64,000 nucleotides of DNA, from positions 1,550,001-1,614,000 of the forward strand of contig OZ253956.1 in the NCBI GenBank assembly GCA_965267355.1, given 5' to 3'. Of the stretch, positions 40,735 through 49,692 are shown in pieces (the stretch's first letter is position 1; each line of letters begins with the position of its first letter). Made by a program: the position numbers and the translations under genes. The notes under the pieces are model-generated. The model was given only the letters and a program-made list of their open reading frames with translations. It ran no database searches and was not told where the DNA came from. Source of the DNA: GCA-002793235 sp965267355. Lineage in GTDB: Bacteria > Bacteroidota > Bacteroidia > Flavobacteriales_E > Vicingaceae.

Positions 40735-43362
40735 ATGGAAAAAACATTAAATCAAGTGAGTGATTCTGTAGATCAAAAAGAAGAAAATTTAGTTGAGGCA
40801 TCTCAAGAAAATGCGAAATCGGAGCAAAAGGTGTTCACTTTTGATGAAGCATTAGCTGATGCAACAAAATATTTTAAAGGTGATGAACTTGCTGCCAATG
40901 TTTGGATTAATAAATACGCCTTAAAAGATTCTGAAGGAAACATTTTCGAAAGCAATCCTGATCAGATGCATAGAAGGTTAGCAAAAGAAATTGCCAGAAT
41001 AGAAGAGAAATATCCAAACTCATATTCTGAAGAGCAGATTTATGAAGTATTAAAAGGGTTTAAATACATCGTGCCACAAGGTGGTCCAATGACTGGAATT
41101 GGAAACGATTTCCAAATAGGTTCATTGTCTAACTGTTTCGTAATTGGTAACGATGGTAGTTCTGATTCTTACGGAGGAGTTATGAAAATTGATGAAGAGC
41201 AAGTTCAGTTAATGAAAAGAAGAGGAGGAGTAGGACACGATTTATCTCATATCAGACCTAAAGGAAGCCCGGTTAAAAATAGCGCCTTAACTTCTACAGG
41301 TATTGTTCCATTTATGGAAAGATATTCTAATTCAACTAGAGAAGTTGCGCAAGACGGAAGAAGAGGAGCATTAATGTTATCTGTTTCTGTGAAACATCCA
41401 GATGCTGAGCATTTTATTGATGCAAAAATGGACGGCACTAAAGTTACAGGGGCTAATGTTTCTGTAAGAATTGATCATGATTTTATGAAGGCTGTTAAAG
41501 CTGGAACAACTTATAAGCAACAATACCCAATTGATTCCGCTACTCCAAAGTATACTAGTGAGGTAGATGCAAAAGGATTGTGGGATAAGATTATTCATAA
41601 TGCATGGAAATCTGCTGAGCCAGGAATTTTATTCTGGGATACTGTAATTGGAGAATCAATTCCAGATTGTTATGCTGATTTAGGATTTAGAACGGTATCA
41701 ACTAACCCGTGTGGTGAGATTCCATTATGTCCTTACGATAGCTGTAGATTATTAGCCGTTAACTTATATAGTTATGTTGATAATCCGTTCACAGAAACAG
41801 CTACTTTCAACTATGAAAAATTCAATGAGCATGTAGGAATGGCTCAAAGAATTATGGATGATATTGTTGATTTAGAATTAGAAAAAGTAAACAAAATTAT
41901 AGAGAAAATTGAGGCTGACCCTGAAGGAGAAGACATCAAAAATACTGAGTTGACGCTTTGGAGAAAAATTAAGACTAAAGCTATTCAAGGTAGAAGAACA
42001 GGTGTTGGTATTACTGCAGAAGGAGATATGCTGGCTGCTTTAGGATACAAGTATGGTACTCCAGAAGCAACAGATTTCTCTACAGAGATTCATAAAAAAT
42101 TAGCTTTATCTGCTTACCGTTCTTCGGTAACTATGGCTAAGGATAGAGGTGCTTTCCCAATCTATGATTCTATCAGAGAGGAAAAGAACCCAATGATAAA
42201 TAGAATTAAAGAAGCCGATGCTGATCTATACAACGATATGGTGAAGTATGGTAGAAGAAATATTGCATTATTAACTATTGCTCCTACAGGAACAACTAGT
42301 TTAATGACACAAACATCTTCAGGTATTGAACCAGTATTTATGGTTTCTTACAAAAGGAGAAGAAAAGTGAACCCTAACGATCAAAGTGTAAGAGTTGATT
42401 TCGTTGATGAAGTTGGAGATTCTTGGGAAGAATATCACGTATTCCACCACAAGTTTAATACTTGGTTAGAAGCAAACGGATATGATATTGATGAGGTAGC
42501 TGCAATGAGTTCTGATGACTTAAATGCAATTATCGAAAAATCTCCTTACCACGGTGCTACAGCAAATGATGTTGATTGGGTAGAAAAAGTAAGACTACAA
42601 GGTTCAGTTCAAAAGTGGATTGACCACTCAATTAGTGTAACCGTTAATGTTCCTAATGATATAGAAGAAGAAATGGTAAGTAAGATTTACCAAACAGGAT
42701 GGGAAAGTGGATGTAAAGGAATTACAGTTTATAGAGATGGATCTAGAAGTGGGGTTTTAATTTCTGATGACGATAAGAAAGAAGAGAAAGATGAAATTAT
42801 TTCTCAATTCTTAGAGACTAACGCTCCAAAAAGACCAGAAAAATTAGAAGCAGAGATAGTTAAGTTTAATAATGAATCTGAAAAATGGATTGCAGTAATT
42901 GGTTTATTAGATGGAAGACCTTACGAAATTTTCACTGGTGCAGCTGAAGAATCTTTTGCTATTTTGTCACAGGTTGATAGTGGGTGGGTAATTAAGAATA
43001 AAGGAGAAGATGGTAAAACACGCTATGATTTCCAGTATGAAGATAGTCATGGTTACAAAACAACTATTGAAGGTTTATCGAGAACGTTTAACCAAGAGTA
43101 TTGGAACTATGCAAAATTAATTTCTGGAGTATTACGTCATGGAATGCCATTAAGCTTTGTGGTTGATATGGTAGATAACTTACACTTAAGTGAAGAAACA
43201 CTTAATACCTGGAAAAAAGGTGTGGTAAGATCACTAAAGAAATTTATCCCTGACGGAACAAAACCAGCTGAAAACGAATGCCCAAATTGTAAAGAGCCAT
43301 CTTTAGTATATGAAGAAGGTTGCTTAAACTGCAAAAGCTGTGGGCATTCTAAGTGTGGATAA
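40735..43362 (+). CDS. nrdJ: Class II (adenosylcobalamin-dependent) ribonucleotide reductase
   Basis: Reduces ribonucleotides to deoxyribonucleotides with a B12-generated thiyl radical, with no need for a small subunit or oxygen. The 875-residue protein has the family segments LSNCFVIGNDG, RRGGVGHDLSHIRP, the glycyl/cysteine pair in NPCGEIPLCPYDSCR, and TIAPTGTTSLMTQTSSGIEP. The C-terminus carries a zinc-ribbon-like set CPNCKEP...CLNCKSCGHSKCG typical of this subfamily. About 30 extra residues at the N-terminus are polar. The roughly 300 bases between it and the divergent hem genes hold no B12 riboswitch or NrdR boxes that I could see. A terminator follows 27 bases after the stop. Confidence 0.95.
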   Translation: MEKTLNQVSDSVDQKEENLVEASQENAKSEQKVFTFDEALADATKYFKGDELAANVWINKYALKDSEGNIFESNPDQMHRRLAKEIARIEEKYPNSYSEEQIYEVLKGFKYIVPQGGPMTGIGNDFQIGSLSNCFVIGNDGSSDSYGGVMKIDEEQVQLMKRRGGVGHDLSHIRPKGSPVKNSALTSTGIVPFMERYSNSTREVAQDGRRGALMLSVSVKHPDAEHFIDAKMDGTKVTGANVSVRIDHDFMKAVKAGTTYKQQYPIDSATPKYTSEVDAKGLWDKIIHNAWKSAEPGILFWDTVIGESIPDCYADLGFRTVSTNPCGEIPLCPYDSCRLLAVNLYSYVDNPFTETATFNYEKFNEHVGMAQRIMDDIVDLELEKVNKIIEKIEADPEGEDIKNTELTLWRKIKTKAIQGRRTGVGITAEGDMLAALGYKYGTPEATDFSTEIHKKLALSAYRSSVTMAKDRGAFPIYDSIREEKNPMINRIKEADADLYNDMVKYGRRNIALLTIAPTGTTSLMTQTSSGIEPVFMVSYKRRRKVNPNDQSVRVDFVDEVGDSWEEYHVFHHKFNTWLEANGYDIDEVAAMSSDDLNAIIEKSPYHGATANDVDWVEKVRLQGSVQKWIDHSISVTVNVPNDIEEEMVSKIYQTGWESGCKGITVYRDGSRSGVLISDDDKKEEKDEIISQFLETNAPKRPEKLEAEIVKFNNESEKWIAVIGLLDGRPYEIFTGAAEESFAILSQVDSGWVIKNKGEDGKTRYDFQYEDSHGYKTTIEGLSRTFNQEYWNYAKLISGVLRHGMPLSFVVDMVDNLHLSEETLNTWKKGVVRSLKKFIPDGTKPAENECPNCKEPSLVYEEGCLNCKSCGHSKCG

Positions 43363-43389
43363 TATTTATTTATCACTATTTATATAATT

Positions 43390-43418
43390 AAAAATCCCAA
43401 ACATTGTTTGGGATTTTT
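43390..43418. terminator. Bidirectional terminator after nrdJ
   Basis: AAAAATCCCAAAC (43390-43402) pairs with GTTTGGGATTTTT (43406-43418) around ATT, with a further T-run on the plus strand. The neighbour on the other strand converges here. Confidence 0.92.
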
Positions 43419-43434
43419 TTATGCTTTTTTGTAC

Positions 43435-44511
43435 TTATTGTAGTTTAAAAGAAATGCTGCTTTTTTCTTCTCCGTTTACGATTAAACTAATCTGATGCAT
43501 ACCTGTATAGTGTTTCCGAGTGCTTAAATCTTTAAAAGATTGTTTGCGGTTAAACACTTTACTTTTATTTGCAGTAAGCATAAATTCAGAAATCTGAAAA
43601 ACTTTAGAAGAGTTGTTTCCATTCGCTTTCACATAAACTATTTTATACTCCAAACGAATATTTCTTTTTGTAGAAGATTCGTTTTTTACAGTAAACTTAA
43701 ATGTTATAGTATCTCCAATTTTAATTTTAGTACTAGATAGTTGAATAGGACTCACTGAAATATTTTTTGCATTTGCAAAGCCAAAAATTTCTAAAGCTTT
43801 TTTATTGCCAGCTTTTAATAATGTTCTTAAAGCATGTTTTACAATCCAGTTGGTGTTTTTAGATTTTCCGTACCAACTTTTTGTTAGTTGCAAAACTAAA
43901 TTGGGATGATTTTTAGAAATATCGTTGAGATGATTGGCTACACTTTTACGAACATATTCAGACTCATCGTTTTTTAAGTTTTCTAATATTGGTAAGCAAG
44001 GTGCAGGGTCATTAATAAACTTTTTTAAAGGCGGAGCCCAGGGTAATTTAGGTCTACAGCCTTCTGAAGCTAATCTTCTTACGTGGTGATTGTGGTGTTT
44101 ACTCCACGCGAGCATTTGTTGCATCATTTGTTCGGGATATTTTTCAATAAATGGTCTAACAGCAAATTCAGCAGTAGAATATTGTGTAAAATGCTCCATT
44201 GCTTTAACTCCAGTTTTATAATCGTTTAAGCCATAAACCTGAACAAAATCAGAAAAAATAAAACCTTGTAAACCATTGTAATGTGGTGCAATGTTCCATA
44301 AAATGTCAACTTGCTTTTTAAAAGATAAATTAATGTGTTGATTAAGAGCAGTTGTAACTGTTCGCATTCTTTCCTTTAGTTCTTTTTCCTCCCAATCATC
44401 ACTTAATACATAAGTTATAAAAGAGTTTTTATCAAAAGATTTATAGTTTGTAGTAATCTTAGTAGCTAGGTCTGTTACAAAAGATGGATTGTATTCGTCT
44501 TTTAAATTCAT
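43435..44511 (-). CDS. AlkD-like DNA alkylation repair protein (HEAT-repeat)
   Basis: A 358-residue protein of the DNA-alkylation-repair (AlkD/AlkC-like) HEAT-repeat family, which bind and excise alkylated bases. The helical repeats cover about residues 15-230 with FVQVYGLNDYKTGVKAMEHFTQYS, HVRRLASEGCRPKLPWAPPL (the segment shared by family members) and ESEYVRKSVANHLNDISK. The C-terminal 110 residues form a beta-sandwich-like extension (IKIGDTITFKFTVKNESS) not found in short AlkD proteins and typical of the AlkC-like branch. No signal peptide is seen. It lies between two terminators and is a single gene. Confidence 0.85.
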   Translation of the reverse strand: MNLKDEYNPSFVTDLATKITTNYKSFDKNSFITYVLSDDWEEKELKERMRTVTTALNQHINLSFKKQVDILWNIAPHYNGLQGFIFSDFVQVYGLNDYKTGVKAMEHFTQYSTAEFAVRPFIEKYPEQMMQQMLAWSKHHNHHVRRLASEGCRPKLPWAPPLKKFINDPAPCLPILENLKNDESEYVRKSVANHLNDISKNHPNLVLQLTKSWYGKSKNTNWIVKHALRTLLKAGNKKALEIFGFANAKNISVSPIQLSSTKIKIGDTITFKFTVKNESSTKRNIRLEYKIVYVKANGNNSSKVFQISEFMLTANKSKVFNRKQSFKDLSTRKHYTGMHQISLIVNGEEKSSISFKLQ

Positions 44512-44527
44512 TGCAAGGTCTAAAAAT

Positions 44528-44558
44528 AAAAATTCCCATACATTGTACGGGAATTTTT
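44528..44558. terminator. Terminator between the AlkD-like and M13 peptidase genes
   Basis: AAAAATTCCC (44528-44537) and GGGAATTTTT (44549-44558) form the outer stem. TAC/GTA pair further inside after one mismatch. On the minus strand it ends the M13 peptidase transcript before the AlkD-like gene. Confidence 0.88.
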
Positions 44559-44578
44559 TAAAATATCAAACTTAATTA

Positions 44579-46636
44579 CTACCAAATGGTAACTTTTAAA
44601 CTATCTGGTGCAATCATTGCACCTTCTTTACATCCAAAAGCAGCACTAAACTCTGTCATATTTACTAAAGGTCCAATAGTTCTAAATCTTGTTGGAGAGT
44701 GAGGATCGGTTTTAACTTGGTTAATTAATGCCTCATCTTTAGAGTTAGAGTGCCATACCTGAGCCCATCCTAAGAAAAATCTCTGCTGGTAAGTAAACCC
44801 ATCAATCATTGGGTCTTCTTTTCCTTCCATAGCTTTTTCTAAAGCATAATATGCTAAAGTAATACCAGCAATATCAGCAATATTCTCACCCAAAGTTAAT
44901 TGTCCATTTACATGGTTGCCTTCAGCAACTTCATACTTGTCAAATTGGTTAACCAATTTAGCAGTACGCTCTCTAAAGTTGGCATTATCTTCTTCTGTCC
45001 ACCAATTTTTAAGGTTTCCATCTCCATCAAATTTACTCCCTTGGTCGTCAAAACCATGAGAGAATTCGTGTCCAATAACTCCACCAATTCCACCATAGTT
45101 AATTGCATCATCAGCATCTGGGTTAAAGAAAGGTGGTTGTAAAATAGCTGCTGGGAATACAATCTCGTTCATCGTTGGATTGTAGTATGCATTAATAGTT
45201 TGTGGATTCATTCCCCACTCACCTTTATCAATAGGTTTACCGATTCTGTTTACATTTTTCATGTATTCAAAGTGGTTCATGTTCATTACATTTTGAGCTA
45301 ATGTTCCTGCATTAATATCAACAGAACTATAATCCTCCCATTTATCTGGGTAACCAATTTTATAAGTGAACTTGCTTAATTTTTCTAAAGCTTTTGCTTT
45401 AGTTTCTTCACCCATCCAGTCTAACTTTTGTACTCTTTCTTTAAATACTTTATTAATATTATCTATAAGTGCTAATACCTTTTGTTTTGATTCTTCTGGA
45501 AAGTGCTTCTCAACAAATAATTTACCTATTTGCTCACCTACGTTTCCGTTAGATTTTGATAACGCTCTTTTCCATCTGGGCTTCATTTGTGAAGTACCTC
45601 TTAAAGTAGTCGCATAAAAATCAAATACTTGTTTTTCAAATTCAATACTTAGGTTTCCGGCCATATCATTAATCAGATGCCACTTTACGTAAGTCTTCCA
45701 GTTTTCTATCGGATAAGATTTAAATGCAGCGCCTAAGTTTTTAATAAAGTCAGGTTGTCTAACAACTAATTCATCAAAATCTTTAAGTTCTGCAGCAGCG
45801 AAAAATGCATTCCAATCAATAGCTGGGCTTAACTCTTGTAGTTCAGCTATTGTCATCTTATTGTAAGTCTTTTCTGGGTCTCTTCTTTCAACTCTTCCCA
45901 TAGAGTTTTCAGCAAGATTGGATTCAATTTTAATTACGTTGTCAGCCATCTGATTAGCTGTAGGTTCATCTTCACCAGAAAGTTTAAATAAGGCAGAAAT
46001 ATGTTTTCTATATTCAGTTAAAATATTCTCACCTCTTTCATCAGATGGAGTATAGTATGTTTTATCAGGCAAACCTAAACCACCTTGTGATAAGTAAGTG
46101 ATGTATTGAGTACTATTTTTAGAGTCAATATGTACGTAATACCCAAAGATAGAACCAGATCCATATTTTTTAATTTCTGCCATAGTTTCAACCAATTCCT
46201 GGGTATTGGTGATGGCATCAATTTTATCTAACATGGGTTGTAAAGGAGTAATTCCTAATTCGTTAACTGTATTTGAATCAAGAGCAGAAGCATAAAAATC
46301 ACCCACTTGTTGTAAAGGTGTGCCTTTCTCAGCTTTAGCTTTAGCAGCTTCCTCAACTATTTCTCTTAGTTTAATTTCATTAGCATCATGAACAATATTA
46401 AAGCTACCCCATCTACTTTCTGATTCAGGGACAGGGTTGTTTTTTAACCAATTACCTACTGCATATTTTTCAAAATCATCACATGGGTTGTGTGAAGAAT
46501 CAATTTGGCTTACATCAAATGCAGGTATGATATTTTTTACATCTTCATGGTCATGTTCTTCATGGTCATGATCTCCACATGCGTTAAATGTGCATGCAGC
46601 AGTTAATAATAAAACTGACTTTTGAAACTTATTCAT
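44579..46636 (-). CDS. M13-family (neprilysin/PepO-like) metallopeptidase lipoprotein
   Basis: A 685-residue zinc endopeptidase of family M13 that cleaves oligopeptides, anchored as a lipoprotein. The signal ends in FNAC with Cys20 as lipid site, followed by a histidine- and acid-rich linker (GDHDHEEHDHED). The zinc motif is HEFSH (H523, E524, H527) in GGVIGHEFSHGFDDQGS, with third ligand Glu584 in ENIADIAG. The substrate NAYYNP motif is present just upstream of the zinc site, and the C-terminus has the typical SPTRFRTIGPLVN. Length fits the family. It is a single gene with a terminator behind and about 208 non-coding bases ahead. Confidence 0.95.
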   Translation of the reverse strand: MNKFQKSVLLLTAACTFNACGDHDHEEHDHEDVKNIIPAFDVSQIDSSHNPCDDFEKYAVGNWLKNNPVPESESRWGSFNIVHDANEIKLREIVEEAAKAKAEKGTPLQQVGDFYASALDSNTVNELGITPLQPMLDKIDAITNTQELVETMAEIKKYGSGSIFGYYVHIDSKNSTQYITYLSQGGLGLPDKTYYTPSDERGENILTEYRKHISALFKLSGEDEPTANQMADNVIKIESNLAENSMGRVERRDPEKTYNKMTIAELQELSPAIDWNAFFAAAELKDFDELVVRQPDFIKNLGAAFKSYPIENWKTYVKWHLINDMAGNLSIEFEKQVFDFYATTLRGTSQMKPRWKRALSKSNGNVGEQIGKLFVEKHFPEESKQKVLALIDNINKVFKERVQKLDWMGEETKAKALEKLSKFTYKIGYPDKWEDYSSVDINAGTLAQNVMNMNHFEYMKNVNRIGKPIDKGEWGMNPQTINAYYNPTMNEIVFPAAILQPPFFNPDADDAINYGGIGGVIGHEFSHGFDDQGSKFDGDGNLKNWWTEEDNANFRERTAKLVNQFDKYEVAEGNHVNGQLTLGENIADIAGITLAYYALEKAMEGKEDPMIDGFTYQQRFFLGWAQVWHSNSKDEALINQVKTDPHSPTRFRTIGPLVNMTEFSAAFGCKEGAMIAPDSLKVTIW

Positions 46637-46844
46637 TTATAATGGTTTATAATAGTTAAGTAATACCAAATTAACAAAAAAAATGAAGCCAAAAAACATA
46701 TTGTGACAAACGGTAATATAAACGATTCAATAAAAAAGTTGAATAGTTTTTATGGAATTTAAGAGAGTGTTACATCTAACTACCGAGAATTCTTAAAAAT
46801 AGCATGTTAAATATGATTTATTTGTTTAATTTAAAACCTTAGAA

Positions 46845-47564
46845 ATGATGAAAAAACTAACGATAACACTACTTGCAATCTTATTTATAATAAGTGGACT
46901 TGCAGCACAATTTGGAGAAATTAGAGGAACTGTAAAAGATGAAAATACAGGCGAGACCATGCCTGGTGTAACGGTTTATATTGAAGTAGGTGGCACCAAA
47001 CAAGGTGCAGCAACTGATATAGATGGTCAATACGTAATTAAACCTGTTAAGTCTGGTAAACACACAGTTTGGTTTTCTTATTTAGGCTATCAAACTTCAA
47101 AAGTTATGGATGTAAATGTATCTTCAGATAAGATAACGTTTGTTGATAATGAAATACATGAAGCTGCTACAGAGATAGGGGTTTATGTTGTAGAAGAAAA
47201 AATGCACGAGATAGATTTGATTGAACCAGATGAACCAGGTGTACAACATGTAATTCCTAAAGAGTTTAAAAGAAGTGTAAACAGGGTAGAGCCAATAAAA
47301 GCTATTGTTACAATGACAAGTGGTTTAACATTAGCTCCTAATGGTAAAGATGTTTATGTACGTGGAGCCAGACCAACCTCTACTCAGTTTATTACCGATG
47401 GTATAAAATCAATTACTGGAGATATTGGAATACCAGGTCAAGCGGTTGGAAATGTAAAGGTTTATACTGGTGGTGTACCTGCGAGATATGGTGATGTTAC
47501 AGGTGGTGTAATTGTTGTTGAAACTAAAAGCTATTACGACTTGGCTCAGGATTATAACAAATAA
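46845..47564 (+). CDS. Barrel-less TonB-receptor-like protein (CarboxypepD_reg + plug)
   Basis: A 239-residue secreted protein. A signal peptide ends in LAAQ (about 22). Residues 24-110 are a carboxypeptidase-regulatory-like domain (GEIRGTVKDENTGETMPGVTVY...GYQTSKV), and residues about 128-230 a TonB-receptor plug (EPIKAIVTMTSGLTLA...DVYVRGARPTSTQFITDGI...VKVYTGGVPARYGDVTGGVIVVETK). In ordinary receptors a barrel of 500-800 residues follows. Here the frame ends at QDYNK with a stop, and the next gene begins after 25 bases, with no barrel in another frame. There is no TonB box I could identify. An ECF sigma factor and an anti-sigma-like gene follow, which suggests a receptor-like signal role. 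Start at 46845 or the ATG one codon later. Confidence 0.88.
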   Translation: MMKKLTITLLAILFIISGLAAQFGEIRGTVKDENTGETMPGVTVYIEVGGTKQGAATDIDGQYVIKPVKSGKHTVWFSYLGYQTSKVMDVNVSSDKITFVDNEIHEAATEIGVYVVEEKMHEIDLIEPDEPGVQHVIPKEFKRSVNRVEPIKAIVTMTSGLTLAPNGKDVYVRGARPTSTQFITDGIKSITGDIGIPGQAVGNVKVYTGGVPARYGDVTGGVIVVETKSYYDLAQDYNK

Positions 47565-47589
47565 ACAGTGAATTGAATCTTGCATCTCA

Positions 47590-48168
47590 ATGCGTTTATT
47601 TAAAGCAAAAAACATACAAAACTATACCGATAATGAATTGATTTCGACTTATAAAAAGTCGGATGACAATTCGTTAGTGGGAGAACTTTATAAAAGATAC
47701 TCTCACTTGGTATATGGTGTTTGCTTAAAATATTTAAAAAATGAAGCTGAAGCTCAGGATGCTGTTTTACAGATTTTTGAAAACTTATTAGAGGATTTAA
47801 AAAAGCACGACATAGCTAATTTTAAAAGTTGGTTGCATAGTGTGGCACGTAATCATTGTTTGATGTTTTTAAGAAAACAACAAACACTTCAAAAGCGAGC
47901 AAACGAATATGAAGCAGTTTACGAGCCTGAAGAAAGTTTTGCAACACCGTTTGCAGTGCACGATAAAGAAGAAAAAGAAATAATGTTAACCAAACTAGAA
48001 GAAGCTATTACGTTGCTAAAAGATGAACAGCGAGTGTGTATTGAGCTCTTCTTTTTAAAAGAAAAATGTTATAACGAAGTAGCTGAAATTACAGGCTATG
48101 ATTTAAAAAAAGTAAAAAGTTACATACAAAATGGCAAAAGGAATTTGGCCAACATTATGTCGGCTTAA
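47590..48168 (+). CDS. ECF-type RNA polymerase sigma factor
   Basis: A 192-residue sigma-70 family factor of the extracytoplasmic-function type. Region 2 covers about residues 25-90 (LVYGVCLKYLKNEAEAQDAVLQIFENL, ...FKSWLHSVARNHCLMFLRK), and region 4 about 135-190 (LKDEQRVCIELFFLKEKCYNEVAEITGYDLKKVKSYIQNGKRNL), with its helix-turn-helix recognised. Between them is a linker rich in Glu. It directly follows the barrel-less plug gene and is followed 11 bases later by an anti-sigma-like zinc-finger membrane protein. No promoter boxes were found between plug and sigma, so the three look cotranscribed. Confidence 0.93.
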   Translation: MRLFKAKNIQNYTDNELISTYKKSDDNSLVGELYKRYSHLVYGVCLKYLKNEAEAQDAVLQIFENLLEDLKKHDIANFKSWLHSVARNHCLMFLRKQQTLQKRANEYEAVYEPEESFATPFAVHDKEEKEIMLTKLEEAITLLKDEQRVCIELFFLKEKCYNEVAEITGYDLKKVKSYIQNGKRNLANIMSA

Positions 48169-48179
48169 ACTAAAGTAAA

Positions 48180-49634
48180 ATGAAAGAATTACATAATCAC
48201 ATATTTTCAAACACGACTTGCATCTCGAAAGAAACTATGCTGAAATATATCAACCATCAGCTTTCCGATAGGGAGTTGCATGATGTTGAAAAACACATGC
48301 TGGATTGTGAGTTTTGCTCTGATGCTCTGGAAGGAATGAAATATGCACAAAATTCTTCAGTACTATTTGCTATTGATAACCAGATAGACCAAAGAGTTAG
48401 AACAGGAAGGGCAGGAGCTAGTGTGATGAAAAACTTAATGGTTGCAGCATCCATTTTAATTATTGTTTTTGGAGCTTATTTTACCTTCAATTACTTTGAT
48501 GAAACTGCTAATAATCAAGCAAATTTGGCTATAAATGATAATCAAAATAAAGAAGAAAGTGGAGATGGTAAATTAGGAAACACAGAGAAACATGGAAATG
48601 TACAATCAGAAGGGGTAAACTCTTCTATTACTGAACCTGAAATGGTTACTGAAAAAACTCAAGAACAAAAAGAGAAAAAATATACAGCACTTGCTGAACA
48701 AACACCACCTCCTTCACCAATAGTTGAAGAAATAGTATTACAAGATGAAGAAACGGAGGAAGACAATTTATCTGATGATGTAACAGTTACAGGTTATTTT
48801 AGTGAATCAGAAAACGAAGTAGCATTAAAAGATACAAGAAATAATGTTGCTGGAGATGCTGTGATTTCTGAATCTTCTAATCAGCCTACCACTACAGATT
48901 TGAATTTTGGATTTGCGAGTAGTATTGATGATGAGGAGTTAAATGCTGTAAAGAAAGAAGCGAAAAAAGATGACAGAAAGCGAGCAGAATCTACTCGAAA
49001 AGGAAATAAAAATAAATTTAAATCAAAATCGACTGCTCCAAGTTTTGACCAGTCAGATAATTTTGCAGATAAATTAAAAGAAAAAGCCGAACTTGCTAAC
49101 AATAGAAATAATGATCAAACGATTACCTTAAGCAATTATAAAGTAGTAGATTATACAGAAGAGTACCAAAAAGAATATGATTTAAAACAAGTAGTGGAAA
49201 CCAAATCAGTTTCGGCAGACTTTGAAACTCAGCAAGAGGCAGCTGAAGCAGAAAGAGAATTGGATGAAATTACGGTTGAGATTACTTACAAGGCTACTTT
49301 AGAAAAAGCTATGGTTTATTATAAGGCAAAGAAATATGTTTTGGCTATAGAGCAGTTTGATGTTATTTTAAATGAACATCCCAATGAAGTGAATGGCTTG
49401 TTTTATGGAGGATTAAGTAATTATCATTTACAACGATATGTTAAGGCTAGCAATAAGTTTGATAAGGTACTAACCAACCCTAAAACACAATTTCATCAGG
49501 AAGCAGAATGGTACAAGGCATTAACTTTAATTGAGTTGAATAAAATAACAGAAGCTAAAAAGTTATTGCAAAAAATTATTGCAGGGTCTGGTTTCTATAA
49601 AACCAAAGCAGAAGAACAGCTAAAAGATTTGTAA
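48180..49634 (+). CDS. Anti-sigma-like zinc-finger membrane protein with TPRs
   Basis: A 484-residue membrane protein. Residues about 1-52 hold an anti-sigma zinc finger of the H-x3-C-x2-C type (H39, C43, C46; an earlier C14 may help). A single transmembrane segment lies at about 84-105 (LMVAASILIIVFGAYFTFN). A long low-complexity acidic/Lys stretch follows to about 370 (EKKYTALAEQTPPPSP, KKDDRKRAESTRKGNKNKFKSKS), then TPR-like repeats (about 380-484, with ALEKAMVYYKAKKYVLAIEQFDVIL and AEWYKALTLIELNKITEAKKLLQKII). By analogy to anti-sigma factors the N-terminus should bind the ECF sigma 11 bases upstream and the TPR end should face the periplasm. That is inferred from position and motifs. Confidence 0.82.
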   Translation: MKELHNHIFSNTTCISKETMLKYINHQLSDRELHDVEKHMLDCEFCSDALEGMKYAQNSSVLFAIDNQIDQRVRTGRAGASVMKNLMVAASILIIVFGAYFTFNYFDETANNQANLAINDNQNKEESGDGKLGNTEKHGNVQSEGVNSSITEPEMVTEKTQEQKEKKYTALAEQTPPPSPIVEEIVLQDEETEEDNLSDDVTVTGYFSESENEVALKDTRNNVAGDAVISESSNQPTTTDLNFGFASSIDDEELNAVKKEAKKDDRKRAESTRKGNKNKFKSKSTAPSFDQSDNFADKLKEKAELANNRNNDQTITLSNYKVVDYTEEYQKEYDLKQVVETKSVSADFETQQEAAEAERELDEITVEITYKATLEKAMVYYKAKKYVLAIEQFDVILNEHPNEVNGLFYGGLSNYHLQRYVKASNKFDKVLTNPKTQFHQEAEWYKALTLIELNKITEAKKLLQKIIAGSGFYKTKAEEQLKDL

Positions 49635-49692
49635 AACATCTCTTTCTCATATCGGTTTATATTTTCCTAAATTTACCTTCTTACAAATAAGA

